Source: Pandoraea communis (GTDB taxonomy: Bacteria > Pseudomonadota > Gammaproteobacteria > Burkholderiales > Burkholderiaceae). From it: a stretch of 64,000 nucleotides of DNA. Under the pieces are notes generated by a model. It saw nothing but the letters and a program-made list of their open reading frames with translations. It was not told where the DNA came from and searched no databases. The translations under genes were made by a program, and so were the position numbers. Positions 62,538 to 64,000 of the stretch are shown here, one piece after another. How positions within the stretch are numbered: the first letter of the stretch is position 1; every line of letters begins with the position of its first letter. The DNA lies in assembly GCF_902459745.1 (NCBI RefSeq), contig NZ_CABPSJ010000002.1:62001-126000 (forward strand). The letters are read 5' to 3'.

Positions 62538-64000
62538 CCGTGCCCGCGTACGCCGTGCTCCCGATGTCGCCCCCGCTCGCCGCGCCCGGCCCTCTGCGCT
62601 GCCGGGGCAGGCAAAGGCAGCGTCGATTACCGTGGCCACGGCGATCGCTACCACGATGACATGCGCCGTCGCTTCGCTGGGCAAGACAGGCGACGTGCAC
62701 GCAGCGTCTCCCGCCGTGACCTCAGGCGACGGCAGCTCTCTGAGGCAAGACGTCGCAGGCACCGCACTGTTCGACGACGCCATGCGCTCGGCCGCCGCCA
62801 CGCTCACGTCGCCCCGCCCCGGCGGCGTCTCCCGGCTCGACGGGCGCTATGTCCTTGAAGTGATTGTGAACGGCGAGTCGACGGACCAACTGGTGCCCGT
62901 CGAGCGCAGACAGGGTCGATGGTTCGTGCGCGCAGGCGATCTGCGTGCGCTCGGGTTGATACCCGGCCGCCTGCCGAAGACCGGCGGCACGGAAGTCGCC
63001 CTCGATGCGCTCGACGGCATCGACACAGCCTACGACGCCATGCATCAGACGCTCTCGCTGCAAGTGAGCGATGCGTGGCTCGCACCGTATCGACTCGGCA
63101 GTCCGCCTCCCGCCATCTTGAGCGCGACGTCCGGTACAGGTGTGCTCATCAACTACGACGGCTATGTGCAGCGCGACCGGTTCACGCGGGCGTCTGTCTG
63201 GAGCGAAGTCCGTGGCTTCTGGCCAGGGGGCACGGTGCGCCAGACTGGCCTCGTCGAGCATGCCCCGTGGCGGCGCGGATACCGTCGCTACGACACCTGG
63301 TGGCAACACGACGATCCGGCCCGTCTGACAAGCTGGACGGCGGGCGACCTGATCACCGGCTCCCTTTCCTGGACACGCTCCCTGCGCATCGCCGGTCTGC
63401 AATGGCGGCGCAATTTCAGCCTGCGTCCCGATCTCGTCACGTTTCCCGTTCCCGCGTTGCGCGGCAGCGCCGTTGTCCCGTCGTCGGTCGATCTGTACCT
63501 CGACGGCGTGCGACGCATGGGTGGCCGCGTGCCACCGGGGCCGTTCGTGATTCAGGAGACGCCGGGGCTCACCGGCGACTTGCAGGCGAGCGTTGTGACA
63601 CGCGATGCGCTCGGGCGCGAGCAGGTCACCACCGTTACCCTCTATATCGACCCCCGGCTGCTCGCACGCGGACTGTCGAGTTTCTCCGTGGAAGCCGGCT
63701 TTCCGCGCGACGATTACGGCGTGCGCTCGTTCTCCTATCGCCGCGACCCCGTCGCGTCGATTGCCGCACGCTACGGCGCGACCGATACCTTGACAGTGGA
63801 AACGCAGGCGCAGGCCGGACGGCGGCTCGCCCTGGGCGGTGCCGGTGTCCTGATGGCGCTCGGCCGCGCAGGTGTCGTCAGCGCGTCGGCGGCCGTGTCG
63901 GGTGGCCGAGGCACAGGCAGTCAGTGGAGTGCCGGCTATCAATACCTGTCACGACGCCTCGGCATCGACGCCCAAATCATCCGGACGGCAGGACGTTACC
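62524..64000 (+). CDS. fimbrial outer-membrane usher, partial (CsuD-like)
   Basis: The frame is open from ATG 62524 to the window end (492 codons visible) and overlaps the chaperone stop. A long N-terminal region with a hydrophobic export stretch (SITVATAIATTMTCAVASLG) precedes the usher N-terminal domain (GRYVLEVIVNGESTDQLVPV). PSSVDLYLDGVRRMGGRVPP and GPFVIQETPGLTGDLQASVV are plug-region usher motifs. The usher translocates pilins across the outer membrane. The 3' end and a probable tip-adhesin gene lie beyond the window. Codons 1-40 are Arg-rich, so a later start is possible. Confidence 0.88.
   Translation, partial: MTSASRARVRRAPDVAPARRARPSALPGQAKAASITVATAIATTMTCAVASLGKTGDVHAASPAVTSGDGSSLRQDVAGTALFDDAMRSAAATLTSPRPGGVSRLDGRYVLEVIVNGESTDQLVPVERRQGRWFVRAGDLRALGLIPGRLPKTGGTEVALDALDGIDTAYDAMHQTLSLQVSDAWLAPYRLGSPPPAILSATSGTGVLINYDGYVQRDRFTRASVWSEVRGFWPGGTVRQTGLVEHAPWRRGYRRYDTWWQHDDPARLTSWTAGDLITGSLSWTRSLRIAGLQWRRNFSLRPDLVTFPVPALRGSAVVPSSVDLYLDGVRRMGGRVPPGPFVIQETPGLTGDLQASVVTRDALGREQVTTVTLYIDPRLLARGLSSFSVEAGFPRDDYGVRSFSYRRDPVASIAARYGATDTLTVETQAQAGRRLALGGAGVLMALGRAGVVSASAAVSGGRGTGSQWSAGYQYLSRRLGIDAQIIRTAGRY

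Noticed and set aside
62722-63942. Minus-strand open frame of 406 codons opposite the usher
   Set aside because: The plus frame encodes recognisable usher motifs through the same bases; the antisense product has none.

Overview
The window reads as chromosomal DNA of a high-GC betaproteobacterium of the Burkholderiaceae; gene content and protein style resemble Pandoraea, but that genus is inferred from family resemblance and not proven. Coding density is high and operons are compact with AAGGAG-type ribosome sites and ATGA overlaps. I see no rRNA, tRNA, CRISPR array, transposase or prophage gene.

Layout. 1-359: tail of a TetR-type regulator. 390-12126: a catabolic and transport island around a LysR regulator (4137-5066). 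Divergent from it lies a four-gene operon (flavin monooxygenase, RidA, DUF1028 Ntn-type protein, ArgE-like deacylase). Co-directional with it lie a Rieske oxygenase and a complete polyamine-type ABC importer, then a ferredoxin-reductase-like flavoprotein. 12198-14179: tandem universal stress protein and aldo/keto reductase. 14298-26967: a bacterial cellulose operon in the order bcsB-bcsZ-bcsC-bcsQ-bcsA-bcsG, with a small BcsR/BcsP-like gene (27263-27529) divergent from it and followed by a HAD phosphatase and an FUSC exporter-like protein. 30374-35797: two methyltransferases, a YhiN-like flavoprotein, two tandem paralogous mini membrane proteins, a DUF1488 protein and an FMN reductase. 35876-40026: arginine succinyltransferase pathway genes astB and astD, with astE divergent. 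40340-43473: an unknown multi-span membrane protein and an AI-2E family transporter. 43943-47657: homogentisate degradation (fahA, hmgA) with a divergent LysR regulator. 47683-52562: a hybrid histidine kinase and an RcsB-like response regulator, then a small lipoprotein. 52973-60691: TauE/SafE exporter, CaiB-type CoA transferase, CorA, ATP-grasp acyl-CoA ligase with GNAT domain, Dps and HdeD. 61236-64000: a chaperone-usher (Csu/SCPU type) pilus operon cut off inside the usher.

How it fits together. Two surface-attachment systems (cellulose and Csu-type pili) share the window with an Rcs-like phosphorelay. Rcs-box-like 14-mers sit upstream of the lipoprotein and of the pilus operon, suggesting the relay controls envelope or biofilm genes. 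Catabolic capacity is broad: arginine (ast), tyrosine/phenylalanine (hmgA/fahA) and an unidentified amine, betaine or amide substrate for the Rieske/ABC/RidA/DUF1028 island, which is the best candidate for an undescribed pathway.
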